A stretch of 55,417 nucleotides of DNA from Duganella aquatilis (GCF_009674565.1 NZ_WKJL01000032.1:1-55417), one strand, 5' to 3'; shown: positions 1-8,452, numbered from the stretch's first letter. The notes: generated by a model not told the origin, from the letters alone. Program-made: numbers and translations.

Positions 1-190
1 CCACGCCGCCCGCCAGCCGCGCCTGCTGCGCCAGCTCGCGCGAGGCGGCGTCGATCAGCGCCACGTGGCGCTGCACCGCGTCCTCCAGCACCGCTTCGTT
101 GAGCGCCACCAGCGCGAACACCGGGTCGTCGATGTCGATCTTGACGCCGGTTTTCTCAAAGACCAGACTGCGCAGCTTTTGCTGATCCAT
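1..190 (-). CDS. traM: TraM-like conjugal transfer protein (partial, N-terminus only)
   Basis: Only the first 63 codons are in the window; the rest runs off the left edge. The start is the ATG at complement 188-190, six bases after the stop of the TraL-like gene. The N-terminus (MDQQKLRSLVFEKTG..., then DDPVFALVALNEAVLEDAV) matches my memory of the IncP TraM family, in which the 'DDPxFALVALNEA' stretch is characteristic. TraM is a small transfer protein of poorly known function, normally encoded next to TraL. Tight coupling to the TraL-like gene supports the call. No transfer genes are visible on the other side, so whether this is a plasmid relic, part of an integrated element or a domesticated pair cannot be told here. 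Confidence 0.6.
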   Translation of the reverse strand, partial: MDQQKLRSLVFEKTGVKIDIDDPVFALVALNEAVLEDAVQRHVALIDAASRELAQQARLAGGV

Positions 191-196
191 GGCGGC

Positions 197-937
197 TTAC
201 CACTGCACTTTGTCGAGTTGTTCGAACAGGTCGCGGAACACGACCTTGATGCGCTGCTTTTCCATCACGTTGAATTTGTCGCTTTCCTTGACTTCGTTGA
301 CGGTCAGGCGCGCCGTGTTCATCTTCTTGATGTCGGCGCCGAAGGTGTCGGCGTTGCGCGCCGCCAGCACCACGCGGCCCACCACGCGCGCCGAATTGTC
401 GGCGTAGGTCTGCGATTCGATAAACTGCTTGCCGCTCACCGATTGCAGCAGGCCGAAGTGCTCGTTCTCCCACAGCACCAGCGGCACATTGGTGGCCTTG
501 GCGGTGGAGACGAAGCCCATGGCGGTGTCGTGCAGCGTGTCGCCGCCGCCGACGATGGTGTGGATGTAGACCTTGCGGCCGGATTCCTGCAACAAGGCGA
601 AGCAGTCGTTCTCGATCAGGTAGCCCATCAGCGGGGAGAAGGTGTTGGCGCCGTTGTCGATGACGCAATTGCCGTCCTGTTCCAGGATGTCGATCATCAG
701 CGCGTCGAAACGCTTGGGATCGATGGTGCGGCTGTCGGTCATCACCGGCACATGCTTGACGTCCATCGCCTTGTAGCGCGAGAAGGTCGCATTCTCCTGG
801 TCGGTGTCGTAGCAGCGCAGCGGCTGCTGGCCCTCGGCCACATCCTTGCTGGCGATCCATTGCGCAAGAATGGTCGAGACCAGCGTCTTGCCGATGCCGC
901 CCTTACCCTGGAGAATAAAATGTACCGTGTTTTGCAT
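197..937 (-). CDS. traL: TraL-like / ParA-like P-loop ATPase
   Basis: A protein of 246 aa that opens with a deviant Walker A motif, GKGGIGKT (residues 11-18), as in ParA/MinD ATPases. Further motifs are 'CYDTDQENATFSRYKA', 'VIDNGANTF' and a C-terminal 'KVVFRDLFEQLDK'; together these resemble IncP TraL more than chromosomal ParA. TraL is thought to act as an accessory ATPase in DNA transfer. I take the ATG at complement 935-937 rather than the TTG one codon upstream, because GGGAG lies six bases before it. The TraM-like gene follows six bases downstream, so the two form an operon. The neighbour pncC is read in the same direction, 62 bases upstream. Family assignment is from motif memory; a partition ATPase is the main alternative. 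Confidence 0.7.
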   Translation of the reverse strand: MQNTVHFILQGKGGIGKTLVSTILAQWIASKDVAEGQQPLRCYDTDQENATFSRYKAMDVKHVPVMTDSRTIDPKRFDALMIDILEQDGNCVIDNGANTFSPLMGYLIENDCFALLQESGRKVYIHTIVGGGDTLHDTAMGFVSTAKATNVPLVLWENEHFGLLQSVSGKQFIESQTYADNSARVVGRVVLAARNADTFGADIKKMNTARLTVNEVKESDKFNVMEKQRIKVVFRDLFEQLDKVQW

Positions 938-999
938 CAACTACTCCCAAACGCATTTTGAATGCGTCGAGAGTAATTGTTTTGCGGCACGAAGGCAAC

Positions 1000-1488
1000 C
1001 TAGTTGATGAACCGGAGCAGGCCTTGCAAGGCGTGGATCACGGTCTGCTCGCGCACCGCGCGGCGGTCGCCGCTGAACACCAGGCGTTCGGTGTGGACGG
1101 TGTCGGCATTGGCCCAGCCGAAGCACACGGTGCCGACCGGCTTGCCCGGCACGGCGCCGGTGGGGCCGGCGATGCCGGTGGTCGACACCGCCAGGTGGGC
1201 GTTGCTGGAACCGAGCGCGCCGCTGGCCATCGCGGCCGCCACTTCTTCCGACACGCTGCCCATCTGCGCGATCAGCGCGGCGGACACGTCCAGCATTTCG
1301 GTCTTGGAGGCATTGGAATAGGTGACGAAGCCGCAGTCGAACCAGGCGGTGGAACCGGCGATTTCGGTGATGGCCTGGGCCACGCCGCCACCGGTGCACG
1401 ATTCGGCGGTGGCCAGGATCAGCCCTTTGTCTTGTAACGCTTTGCCGACTTGCGCGGCTAGATCGAGGATGGTGTCGCTGTTGCTCAT
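1000..1488 (-). CDS. pncC: Nicotinamide-nucleotide amidohydrolase PncC (CinA C-terminal family)
   Basis: The 162-aa protein is a stand-alone CinA C-terminal domain, the usual length for PncC. It deamidates nicotinamide mononucleotide to nicotinate mononucleotide in the pyridine nucleotide salvage cycle, in the cytoplasm. The conserved catalytic segment 'LATAESCTGGG' lies near residues 25-35, and 'STTGIAGPTGAVPGKPVGTVC' gives the family's glycine/proline-rich loop. A strong Shine-Dalgarno (AAGGAG) precedes the ATG. In many beta-proteobacteria the order is thiL-pgpA-pncC-pyrF; here neither pgpA nor pyrF is adjacent, and a GGDEF/EAL gene on the other strand separates it from thiL. Confidence 0.93.
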   Translation of the reverse strand: MSNSDTILDLAAQVGKALQDKGLILATAESCTGGGVAQAITEIAGSTAWFDCGFVTYSNASKTEMLDVSAALIAQMGSVSEEVAAAMASGALGSSNAHLAVSTTGIAGPTGAVPGKPVGTVCFGWANADTVHTERLVFSGDRRAVREQTVIHALQGLLRFIN

Positions 1489-1654
1489 GGCTTCTCCTTC
1501 TCTGATACGGGCTTGCTATCACTGTACCATGCAGTCCGTCAGGGATGCCAGTGGCGCATGGAAATTTGTTATAGTTGCAAGCCAGCACAGCCGTGCGCCG
1601 CCATTCGTGCAGCATGGTAAGCTAGCTCAACAGCAAAGATCCCCCGGAGGCGCA

Positions 1655-4273
1655 ATGATCAGTCAGAACGACATCCATCACGCCCGCATCCTGGTCGTGG
1701 ACGATCAGCCCGTCAATATCGAATTGCTGGAATACCTGCTCACCTCCACCGGCTACAAGGACGTCAGTTCCACCACCGACCCGCGCGTGGTGGCCGGCTG
1801 GCATGCCGACCACCGCTACGACCTGATCATCCTCGACCTGCAGATGCCCGGCATGAGCGGCTTCGAGGTGATGGACGCGCTCAAGCCGCTGGAACCGGAC
1901 GGCTGGCTGCCGGTGCTGGTGGTCACCGCCCAGCCCGACCACAAGATGCGCGCCTTCGAATCCGGCGCCCGCGATTTCATCAGCAAACCGTTCGATCCGG
2001 TCGAGACCCTGACGCGCATCCGCAACATGCTGGAGATGCGCCTGCTGCACGGCCGCGAGCGCAACTACAACGCCCGCCTCGAACAGACGGTGCGCGAGCG
2101 GACCGCCGAGCTGCAGCGCTTCCGCAGCGCCATGGACGCCACCGCCGACGCCATCTTCCTGCTCGACACCGACAGCGCCGAGGTACTCGACGTCAACGAG
2201 GGCGCCTGCCGCATGCTGGGCTATCCGCGCGTCGAAATGCTGGGGCCGATGGCGAGCCGGCTCGGCCTCGGTGCGCCGGACGCGCTGCGCGCCCAGGCCG
2301 AGCGGCTGGCCGCCTACGCCGCCGCGCTGGGCCCGGCGCGCTCGCCGGAACTGAGCGAGCTGGAACTGATGCGGCGCGACCTGATCGCCGTGCCGGTCGA
2401 GCTGTACTGGCAGCTGCTGCAGCGGCCCGGCCAGCCGTCGGTGATGCTGGGCGTGGCGCGCGACATCAGCGAACGGCGCCAGGCCGAGGAACTGCTGCAG
2501 CACATGGCCCACTACGACAGCCTGACCGGCCTGCCCAACCGCACGCTGTTCTTCAAGACGGTGGCCGACGCCATCAGCGTGGCGCAGGACAAGGCCTGGC
2601 GCATCGTGGTGCTGATGATCGGCCTGGACCGCTTCAAGAACATCAACGATTCGCTGGGCGCGGCGCGCGGCGACGACCTGCTGCGCCAGTTCAGCAACCG
2701 GCTGGTGCAGACGGTGCGCATCCGCGACACCGTCGGCCGCCTCGGCGGCGACGAGTTCGCGCTGATCCTGACCATGAGCCGCGACCAGCAGGACGCCGTG
2801 CACGCCGCCAACGAGGTGCGCGAGGCGCTGCGCCAGCCGTTCGAGCTCGACGGCCACCAGGCCGTGGTCAGCGCCAGCATCGGCATCTCGGTCTACCCGG
2901 ACGACGCCACCGATCCCGACACCCTGGTCAAGTACGCCGACACCGCCATGGAGCGCGCCAAGCAGGCCGGCCGCGACGGCTACCGCTTCTTCACCGCCGG
3001 CATGAACGTGCAGGTGCTGGCGCGGCTGGACATGGAGCTGGCGCTGCGCCGCGCGCTCGACAACGACGAGCTGCGCCTGCACTTCCAGCCCAAGGTCAAC
3101 CTGCACACCGGCGGCTTTGCCGGCGTCGAGTCGCTGCTGCGCTGGGAGCGGCCGGGCTTCGGCCTGGTCTATCCGGCCGAGTTCGTGCCGGTGCTGGAAG
3201 ACACCGGCCTGGTGGTGCGCGTCGGCGCCTGGATCATCGACGCCGCCTGCCGCCAGATCGCCGCCTGGCTGGCCGACGGCACCGGCCCGGTGCGGGTGGC
3301 GGTCAACGTCGCCAGCCGCCAGTTCATCGAAGGCGACCTGGAGCAGCTGGTGCACGATGCGCTGGCGCGCCACCAGACGCCGCCGGAACTGCTGGAGCTG
3401 GAGCTGACCGAAACCTCGCTGATGAACAACGCCGAGCGCACCATCACCGTGCTCAAGAGCCTGAAGGCGCTCGGCATCAAGGTGGCCATCGACGACTTCG
3501 GCACCGGCTATTCGTCGCTGGCCTATCTGCAGCGCTTCCCGATCGACAAGCTGAAGATCGACATCGCCTTCGTGCGCGACATCACCACCAATCCCAACGA
3601 TGCGGCCATCGCGCTGGCCATCATCAGCATGGCGCACAGCCTCAAGCTGCAGGTGGTGGCGGAGGGCGTGGAGACGCGCGCCCAGCTGGAATACCTGCGG
3701 CGCAGCCGCTGCGACGAAATCCAGGGTTACTTCTACAGCCGGCCGCTGCCGCCGGACGAGGTGGGCAAGCTGGTGCTGTCAGGCCACAGCCTGCCGCCGG
3801 CGCCGGGCAACGCCACCCAGCCGGCGCAGACCCTGCTGATCGTCGACGACGATGTCAACGTGCTGGCCTCGCTGCACCGGTTGTTCCGCCGCGACGGTTA
3901 CCAGATCCTGACCGCCGCCTCGCCGACCGAGGCGTTCGAACTGCTGGCGCTGCACGCGGTGCAGGTGATCCTGTGCGACCAGCGCATGCCGGCCATGAGC
4001 GGCACCGAGTTCCTCAGCAAGGTCAAGGAGATGTATCCGGAAACCATACGCATCATCCTGTCCGGCTATACCGGGCTGGAGGCGGTGCTCGATTCGATCA
4101 ACCGCGGCGCCATCTACCGCTTCTACACCAAGCCGTGGGACGACACCCAGCTGCGCGACAACATCCGCCTGGCCTTCCACCACTACTGGCTGATGCACGG
4201 CAGCGGCAAGCGGGTGGGGCAGCCGGGCGAGGACGCCACCGCGCTGCTGACGGCGGCTCAGGACGTGAAGTGA
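1655..4273 (+). CDS. REC-PAS-GGDEF-EAL-REC c-di-GMP regulator
   Basis: I choose the ATG at 1655 because GGAGG (1646-1650) precedes it and the first receiver domain begins at once; this gives 872 aa, although the frame stays open upstream. Domains in order: receiver (about 10-125, phosphoacceptor D61 in 'ILDLQMPG'), short coiled coil, PAS (about 155-280), GGDEF (about 290-450), EAL (about 465-710), second receiver (about 725-850, 'CDQRMPAMSG'). The GGDEF site is intact and an RIRD inhibitory site lies five residues before it. The EAL domain keeps ESLLRW, the DDFGTGYSSL loop and EGVET, so both diguanylate cyclase and phosphodiesterase activity look possible. The terminal receiver suggests control from a second kinase. 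The 3' end overlaps the convergent thiL by 16 bases. Confidence 0.93.
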   Translation: MISQNDIHHARILVVDDQPVNIELLEYLLTSTGYKDVSSTTDPRVVAGWHADHRYDLIILDLQMPGMSGFEVMDALKPLEPDGWLPVLVVTAQPDHKMRAFESGARDFISKPFDPVETLTRIRNMLEMRLLHGRERNYNARLEQTVRERTAELQRFRSAMDATADAIFLLDTDSAEVLDVNEGACRMLGYPRVEMLGPMASRLGLGAPDALRAQAERLAAYAAALGPARSPELSELELMRRDLIAVPVELYWQLLQRPGQPSVMLGVARDISERRQAEELLQHMAHYDSLTGLPNRTLFFKTVADAISVAQDKAWRIVVLMIGLDRFKNINDSLGAARGDDLLRQFSNRLVQTVRIRDTVGRLGGDEFALILTMSRDQQDAVHAANEVREALRQPFELDGHQAVVSASIGISVYPDDATDPDTLVKYADTAMERAKQAGRDGYRFFTAGMNVQVLARLDMELALRRALDNDELRLHFQPKVNLHTGGFAGVESLLRWERPGFGLVYPAEFVPVLEDTGLVVRVGAWIIDAACRQIAAWLADGTGPVRVAVNVASRQFIEGDLEQLVHDALARHQTPPELLELELTETSLMNNAERTITVLKSLKALGIKVAIDDFGTGYSSLAYLQRFPIDKLKIDIAFVRDITTNPNDAAIALAIISMAHSLKLQVVAEGVETRAQLEYLRRSRCDEIQGYFYSRPLPPDEVGKLVLSGHSLPPAPGNATQPAQTLLIVDDDVNVLASLHRLFRRDGYQILTAASPTEAFELLALHAVQVILCDQRMPAMSGTEFLSKVKEMYPETIRIILSGYTGLEAVLDSINRGAIYRFYTKPWDDTQLRDNIRLAFHHYWLMHGSGKRVGQPGEDATALLTAAQDVK

Positions 4274-5238
4274 TCGAAGCTGCTGAGTTGCAGGTCGAGC
4301 GGCGCGCCGTCGGCGTCGACCAGCCGCAGCCCGGCCTGCGCCTCGATGCGGCCGACGCGCGTGACCGGCGTCGCCACGCTGGCGGCGGCGGCCAGGATGG
4401 CGGCGCGTGACGCCACCGGCGCGGTGAAGCACAGTTCGTAATCGTCGCCGCCGGCGGCGGTGTAGGCGCGCCGCAGCGCGGTGTCCTGCGTGGCCAGGAT
4501 GGCGCCGGCCGGCAGCGCGTCGACGTCCAGGGTGGCGCCCACCTGCGAGCGTTTCAGGATGTGGCCGAGGTCGCCGATCAGGCCGTCCGAGATATCGATG
4601 GCGGCGTGGGCGATGCCCTGTTCGGCCAGCAGCACGCCGAGTTCCACGCGCGGCACCGGCGTATGCATGCGCACGGCGGCGGCGCGCTGGCTGGCGGCGT
4701 CCAGCGGCTCCTTCAGTTCCAGGCGGTAGCCGGCCAGCGCCAGGCGGGCGTCGCCCAGCGTGCCGGAAATCCAGATGTCGTCGCCGGCCCGGGCGGCGTT
4801 GCGCCGCAGCGCCTGGCCCGGCCGCAGTTCGCCGAACACGGTGATGCAGATATTCAGCGGCCCTTTGGTGGTGTCGCCGCCGATCAGCGCGATGTTGAAG
4901 GCGTCGGCCAGCGCGAACAGGCCGCTGGAAAAGCCGTGCAGCCAGGCGCGGTCGGCCGATGGCAGCGCCAGCGCCAGCGTGAAGCCGACCGGGCGTGCGC
5001 CCATCGCCGCCAGGTCGGACAGGTTGACCGCCAGCGCCTTGTGGCCCAGCCGCTGCGGATCTTCGCCGGCAAAAAAGTGCCGGCCTTCGACCAGCATGTC
5101 GGACGAGATGGCGGTCTGCAGGCCGGGCGTGGGCGCGATCAGGGCGCAATCGTCGCCGATGCCGAGCGCCACGGGGGGCGGCGCGGCATGGTGGAGACGC
5201 TGGAAGTATTCCTGGATGAGGTCGAATTCGGAGAGCAT
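4258..5238 (-). CDS. thiL: Thiamine-monophosphate kinase ThiL
   Basis: ThiL phosphorylates thiamine monophosphate to the active cofactor thiamine diphosphate using ATP, in the cytoplasm. The 326-aa protein has normal family length. The N-terminal 'LGIGDDCALI' metal/ATP-binding segment, 'SSDMLVEGRHFF', 'KALAVNLSDLAAMGA' and 'GGDTTKGP' are all signature pieces of the ThiL/PurM-type fold. A later 'DISDGLIGDLGHIL' supplies the second acidic cluster. A small unknown gene ends 16 bases upstream on the same strand and is probably co-transcribed. Confidence 0.95.
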   Translation of the reverse strand: MLSEFDLIQEYFQRLHHAAPPPVALGIGDDCALIAPTPGLQTAISSDMLVEGRHFFAGEDPQRLGHKALAVNLSDLAAMGARPVGFTLALALPSADRAWLHGFSSGLFALADAFNIALIGGDTTKGPLNICITVFGELRPGQALRRNAARAGDDIWISGTLGDARLALAGYRLELKEPLDAASQRAAAVRMHTPVPRVELGVLLAEQGIAHAAIDISDGLIGDLGHILKRSQVGATLDVDALPAGAILATQDTALRRAYTAAGGDDYELCFTAPVASRAAILAAAASVATPVTRVGRIEAQAGLRLVDADGAPLDLQLSSFDHFTS

Positions 5239-5254
5239 GGGCGGTATTGTACCG

Positions 5255-5656
5255 CTACGGCGCTATCCTTTTTTGCAGGGTTTCCATGCCCAGCGCCGGC
5301 AGCGATTCGTCGGACAGGAACAGCCAGTCGTGGTTGGCCAGCCGCACCGCCACGCCGTTGACGTGGAAGCGGCTCAGCAGGTTGGGCGTGAAGAACAGCT
5401 GCGGCCCGGCTTCGTAGGAGGCGCCGGACAGCACGATGTACAGCTTGCTGGCGCCGGCCTCGATGGTGGTGGCGTCCAGGCTCAACTGGTCGAGCCGGCC
5501 TTGCCCGGTGTGGATCAGTCCGCCCTGCGAACGGGTGTAGACGAAGGCCAGCTGCTGGCTGGTCTCCTGCCAGTGCAGCAGTTGTTGCCAGGCGGCGCCT
5601 TGCGGCGTGGCGCCGGCCGGTTCGGGCAAGCGGTCGGAAACAATCAAGGCGGCCAT
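5255..5656 (-). CDS. Conserved hypothetical protein
   Basis: The protein has 133 aa if it starts at the ATG at complement 5654-5656, which has AGGAG seven bases before it; the frame remains open further upstream but without a better start. No signal peptide, membrane segment or motif that I recognise is visible. The chain is of mixed composition, with 'YIVLSGASYEAGPQLFFTP' and 'NGVAVRLANHDWLFLSDESLPALGMETLQKR' as its most structured parts. It lies just ahead of thiL, 16 bases apart, and may be its operon partner. No function is proposed. Confidence 0.7.
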   Translation of the reverse strand: MAALIVSDRLPEPAGATPQGAAWQQLLHWQETSQQLAFVYTRSQGGLIHTGQGRLDQLSLDATTIEAGASKLYIVLSGASYEAGPQLFFTPNLLSRFHVNGVAVRLANHDWLFLSDESLPALGMETLQKRIAP

Positions 5657-5759
5657 GGACTTCTCCTGATGAACGGTTGATGGTCTCAGCTTAGCCGAAA
5701 CGCCGCCGCTTGCGCGGCGCCACGCTTCGTATGGTGAAATATCGATAATTTCAATCATA

Positions 5760-5781
5760 TTTAAACTATCGATAGTTTAAA
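5760..5781. promoter_or_regulatory. 22-bp perfect palindrome, candidate operator
   Basis: The 22 bases are a perfect inverted repeat centred on TATCGATA, with core AACTATCGATAGTT. A second, imperfect palindrome around another TATCGATA (5736-5752) lies with its centre 27 bases upstream. The pair sits roughly 150-190 bases upstream of the maeB promoter and just upstream of the divergent small gene. A dimeric regulator binding here is an inference; I do not know which. Confidence 0.5.
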
Positions 5782-5928
5782 GCAATGAGTTCTGAAAATT
5801 GATTATGTAGGCTCTAACCATGGTTAATCTGCCTAAAAATTCGGCTAACCTCCGAGTCGCCTCATAAAAAATGCTGATAACGTTTATTGCTGTTGGTGAA
5901 AATACCTACTTAATTGAAAGAACTGGTC

Positions 5929-5937
5929 TGATAAAAT
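5929..5937 (+). promoter_or_regulatory. Extended -10 promoter of maeB
   Basis: TGATAAAAT fits the extended -10 pattern TGnTATAAT with one difference. No good -35 lies 16-18 bases upstream. Transcription would start near 5944, leaving a leader of about 36 bases before the ATG at 5980. Confidence 0.45.
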
Positions 5938-5979
5938 CATAGGCCTTCGATCGCACAATATGGGAAGGCAGTAAAGCAC

Positions 5980-8298
5980 ATGGATTCGTCACCTGAGAAA
6001 AAAGAAGCAATTCGTCAACAACTGCGCGTCGCCGCGCTGGAGTACCACGAGTTCCCAACCCCGGGCAAAATCAGCGTAACGCCGACCAAGCAACTGACCA
6101 ACCAGCGCGACCTGGCGCTGGCTTACTCCCCGGGCGTGGCCGCGCCGTGCGAAGAGATCGTCATCGATCCGGCCAACGCTTATAAATACACCGCGCGCGG
6201 CAATCTGGTCGCCGTCATCACCAACGGCACCGCCGTGCTGGGCCTGGGCAACATCGGTCCGCTGGCCGCCAAGCCGGTGATGGAAGGCAAGGGCGTGCTG
6301 TTCAAGAAGTTCGCCGGCATCGACGTGTTCGACATCGAAATCAACGAGCAGGACCCGGACAAGCTGGTGGAAGTGATCGCTGCGCTGGAACCGACCTTCG
6401 GCGGCATCAACCTGGAAGACATCAAGGCGCCGGAGTGCTTCACCATCGAGCGCAAGCTGCGCGAACGCATGAAGATCCCGGTGTTCCACGATGACCAGCA
6501 CGGCACCGCCATCATCGTCGGCGCGGCCATCCTGAACGGCATTTCGCTGGTCGGCAAGGACATCAAGCAGTGCAAGCTGGTGGTGTCGGGCGCAGGCGCA
6601 GCGGCGCTGGCCTGCCTGGACCTGATCGTCGACCTCGGCTTCCCGCTGGAAAACATTTACGTGACCGACCTGGCCGGCGTGGTCTACAAGGGCCGCACCG
6701 AGCTGATGGACCCGGACAAGGAACGTTTCGCCCGCGAAACCGACGCCCGCACCCTGGCCGAAGTTATTCCGGATGCGGATATCTTCCTGGGCGTCTCCGC
6801 CGGCGGCGTGCTGAAGCAGGACATGGTCAAGGCCATGGCGCCGAATCCGCTGATCCTGGCGCTGGCCAACCCGAATCCGGAAATCCTGCCGGAAGACGTC
6901 AAGGCCGTGCGCGGCGACGCCATCATCGCCACCGGCCGTTCGGACTATCCGAACCAGGTCAACAACGTGCTGTGCTTCCCGTACATCTTCCGCGGCGCGC
7001 TCGATTGCGGCGCCACCACCATCACCCGCGAAATGGAAATCGCCGTGGTGCACGCGATCGCCGAGCTGGCGCACGCCGAGCAGTCGGACATCGTCGCCAC
7101 CACCTACGGCTTCACCAACCTGTCGTTCGGCCCGGAATACCTGATCCCGATGCCGTTCGATCCGCGCCTGCTGACCAAGATCGCGCCGGCCGTGGCCAAG
7201 GCCGCCGAGGATTCCGGCGTCGCCACCCGTCCGATCAAGGATCTGGTCGCCTACGAGGAAAGCCTGCAGCAGTTCGTCTACCGTTCCGGCACCTTCATGA
7301 AGCCGCTGTTCCAGGTCGCCAAGAAGGCCGACATGGGCAGCAAGCGTATCGTCTACGCCGAGGGCGAAGAAGAGCGCGTGCTGCGCGCGGTGCAGGTGGT
7401 GGTCGACGAGAAGCTGGCGCGTCCTATCCTGGTCGGCCGTCCGGCCGTGCTGGATGCGCGCATCGCCAAGTTCGGCCTGCGCCTGAAGCAGGGCGTCGAC
7501 TTCGACGTCATCAACCCGGACCACGACGACCGCTACCGCGACTACTGGCAGGCTTACTACGAGCTGACCGCCCGCAAAGGCGTGACGCAGGAATACGCCA
7601 AGCTGGAAATGCGCCGCCGCCACAGCCTGATCGGCGCCATGATGATCAAGAAGGGCGACGCCGACGGCATGATCTGCGGCACCTTCGGCACCACCCAGCT
7701 GCACCTGCACTATATTGACCAGGTGCTGGGCCGCCGCGAAGGCGCTTGCGTGTACGCCGCCATGAACGTGCTGGTGCTGCCGCAGCGCCAGCTGGTGATG
7801 GTCGACACCCACGTCAACGAGAATCCGGACGCCAACGAGCTGGCCGCGATCACCGTGATGGCGGCCGAAGAGATGCGCCGCTTCGGCCTGTCGCCGCGCG
7901 CCGCGCTGCTGTCGCACTCCAACTTCGGTTCGTCGGACAGCCCGTCGGCGGTGAAGATGCGCGCCGCGCTGGAATTGATCAAGCAGCGCGATCCGTCGCT
8001 GGAAGTGGACGGCGAAATGCACGGCGACACCGCGCTGGATTCGAAACTGCGCACTGCCATCATGCCGGGCTCGACCCTGACCGGCGACGCCAACCTGCTG
8101 GTGATGCCGAACATCGAGTCGGCCAACATTGCCTACAACCTGGTGAAGACCTCGTCCGGCAACGGCATCGCGGTCGGTCCTATCCTGCTCGGCTGCGCCA
8201 AGCCGGTCCACATCCTGACGCCGTCGGCCACCGTGCGCCGCATCGTCAACATGACCGCGCTGTGCGTGGTCGACGCGGTCGCCCAACGTAAAGTTTAA
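5980..8298 (+). CDS. maeB: NADP-dependent malic enzyme MaeB (malic enzyme-phosphotransacetylase fusion)
   Basis: The enzyme oxidatively decarboxylates malate to pyruvate with reduction of NADP, in the cytoplasm, linking the TCA cycle to pyruvate and NADPH supply. The 772-aa length matches the large bacterial MaeB class. The N-terminal malic enzyme half (about 1-430) shows 'LALAYSPGVAAPCEEI', 'FGGINLEDIKAPECF', 'VFHDDQHGTAII' and the nucleotide loop 'VVSGAGAAALACLDL'. The C-terminal half (about 430-770) is a phosphotransacetylase-like domain; in known MaeB proteins it is regulatory, binding acetyl-CoA, rather than catalytic. It is monocistronic, with its own promoter and a strong terminator hairpin 10 bases after the stop. 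Confidence 0.97.
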   Translation: MDSSPEKKEAIRQQLRVAALEYHEFPTPGKISVTPTKQLTNQRDLALAYSPGVAAPCEEIVIDPANAYKYTARGNLVAVITNGTAVLGLGNIGPLAAKPVMEGKGVLFKKFAGIDVFDIEINEQDPDKLVEVIAALEPTFGGINLEDIKAPECFTIERKLRERMKIPVFHDDQHGTAIIVGAAILNGISLVGKDIKQCKLVVSGAGAAALACLDLIVDLGFPLENIYVTDLAGVVYKGRTELMDPDKERFARETDARTLAEVIPDADIFLGVSAGGVLKQDMVKAMAPNPLILALANPNPEILPEDVKAVRGDAIIATGRSDYPNQVNNVLCFPYIFRGALDCGATTITREMEIAVVHAIAELAHAEQSDIVATTYGFTNLSFGPEYLIPMPFDPRLLTKIAPAVAKAAEDSGVATRPIKDLVAYEESLQQFVYRSGTFMKPLFQVAKKADMGSKRIVYAEGEEERVLRAVQVVVDEKLARPILVGRPAVLDARIAKFGLRLKQGVDFDVINPDHDDRYRDYWQAYYELTARKGVTQEYAKLEMRRRHSLIGAMMIKKGDADGMICGTFGTTQLHLHYIDQVLGRREGACVYAAMNVLVLPQRQLVMVDTHVNENPDANELAAITVMAAEEMRRFGLSPRAALLSHSNFGSSDSPSAVKMRAALELIKQRDPSLEVDGEMHGDTALDSKLRTAIMPGSTLTGDANLLVMPNIESANIAYNLVKTSSGNGIAVGPILLGCAKPVHILTPSATVRRIVNMTALCVVDAVAQRKV

Positions 8299-8308
8299 TT
8301 CTTACCCT

Positions 8309-8386
8309 AAACCGGGGTCAGTGCCGACATTCGGACATTTCGCAAGCGAAATGTCCGAATGTCGGCACTGACCCCGGTTTTTTATT
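8309..8386 (+). terminator. Perfect 35-bp hairpin terminator; copy 1 of a dispersed palindromic repeat
   Basis: Arms 8309-8343 and 8346-8380 are perfectly complementary over 35 bp around an AA centre, and the right arm runs into a T-tract (8378-8383), so it should end maeB transcription. The outer 29 bases of the left arm (8309-8337, beginning AAACCGGGGTCAGTGCCGAC) are identical to 55337-55365 at the right edge of the window, while the inner stem (TTTCGC/GCGAAA) differs. It is therefore a member of a repeat family as well as a terminator. Confidence 0.85.
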
Positions 8387-8452
8387 TCTCCTGTAACAAG
8401 ATGTAAGTGATGTAAAACGGCGATTTCCATTGGAAATGCGCTTGTAGCGCTC

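Larger units (their letters stand above)
5657..5979. other. AT-rich divergent intergenic region upstream of maeB
   Basis: This 323-base gap separates the minus-strand hypothetical gene from maeB and is much richer in A/T than its surroundings. It carries two TATCGATA-centred palindromes and an extended -10 promoter for maeB, listed separately. No further gene is seen. Confidence 0.8.

Noticed and set aside
1322..1654. N-terminal extension of the REC-GGDEF-EAL protein
   Set aside because: It runs antisense into pncC; the receiver domain and GGAGG support the ATG at 1655.
5989..8286. Long minus-strand frame opposite maeB
   Set aside because: Composition of a shadow frame; maeB motifs on the plus strand are unambiguous.
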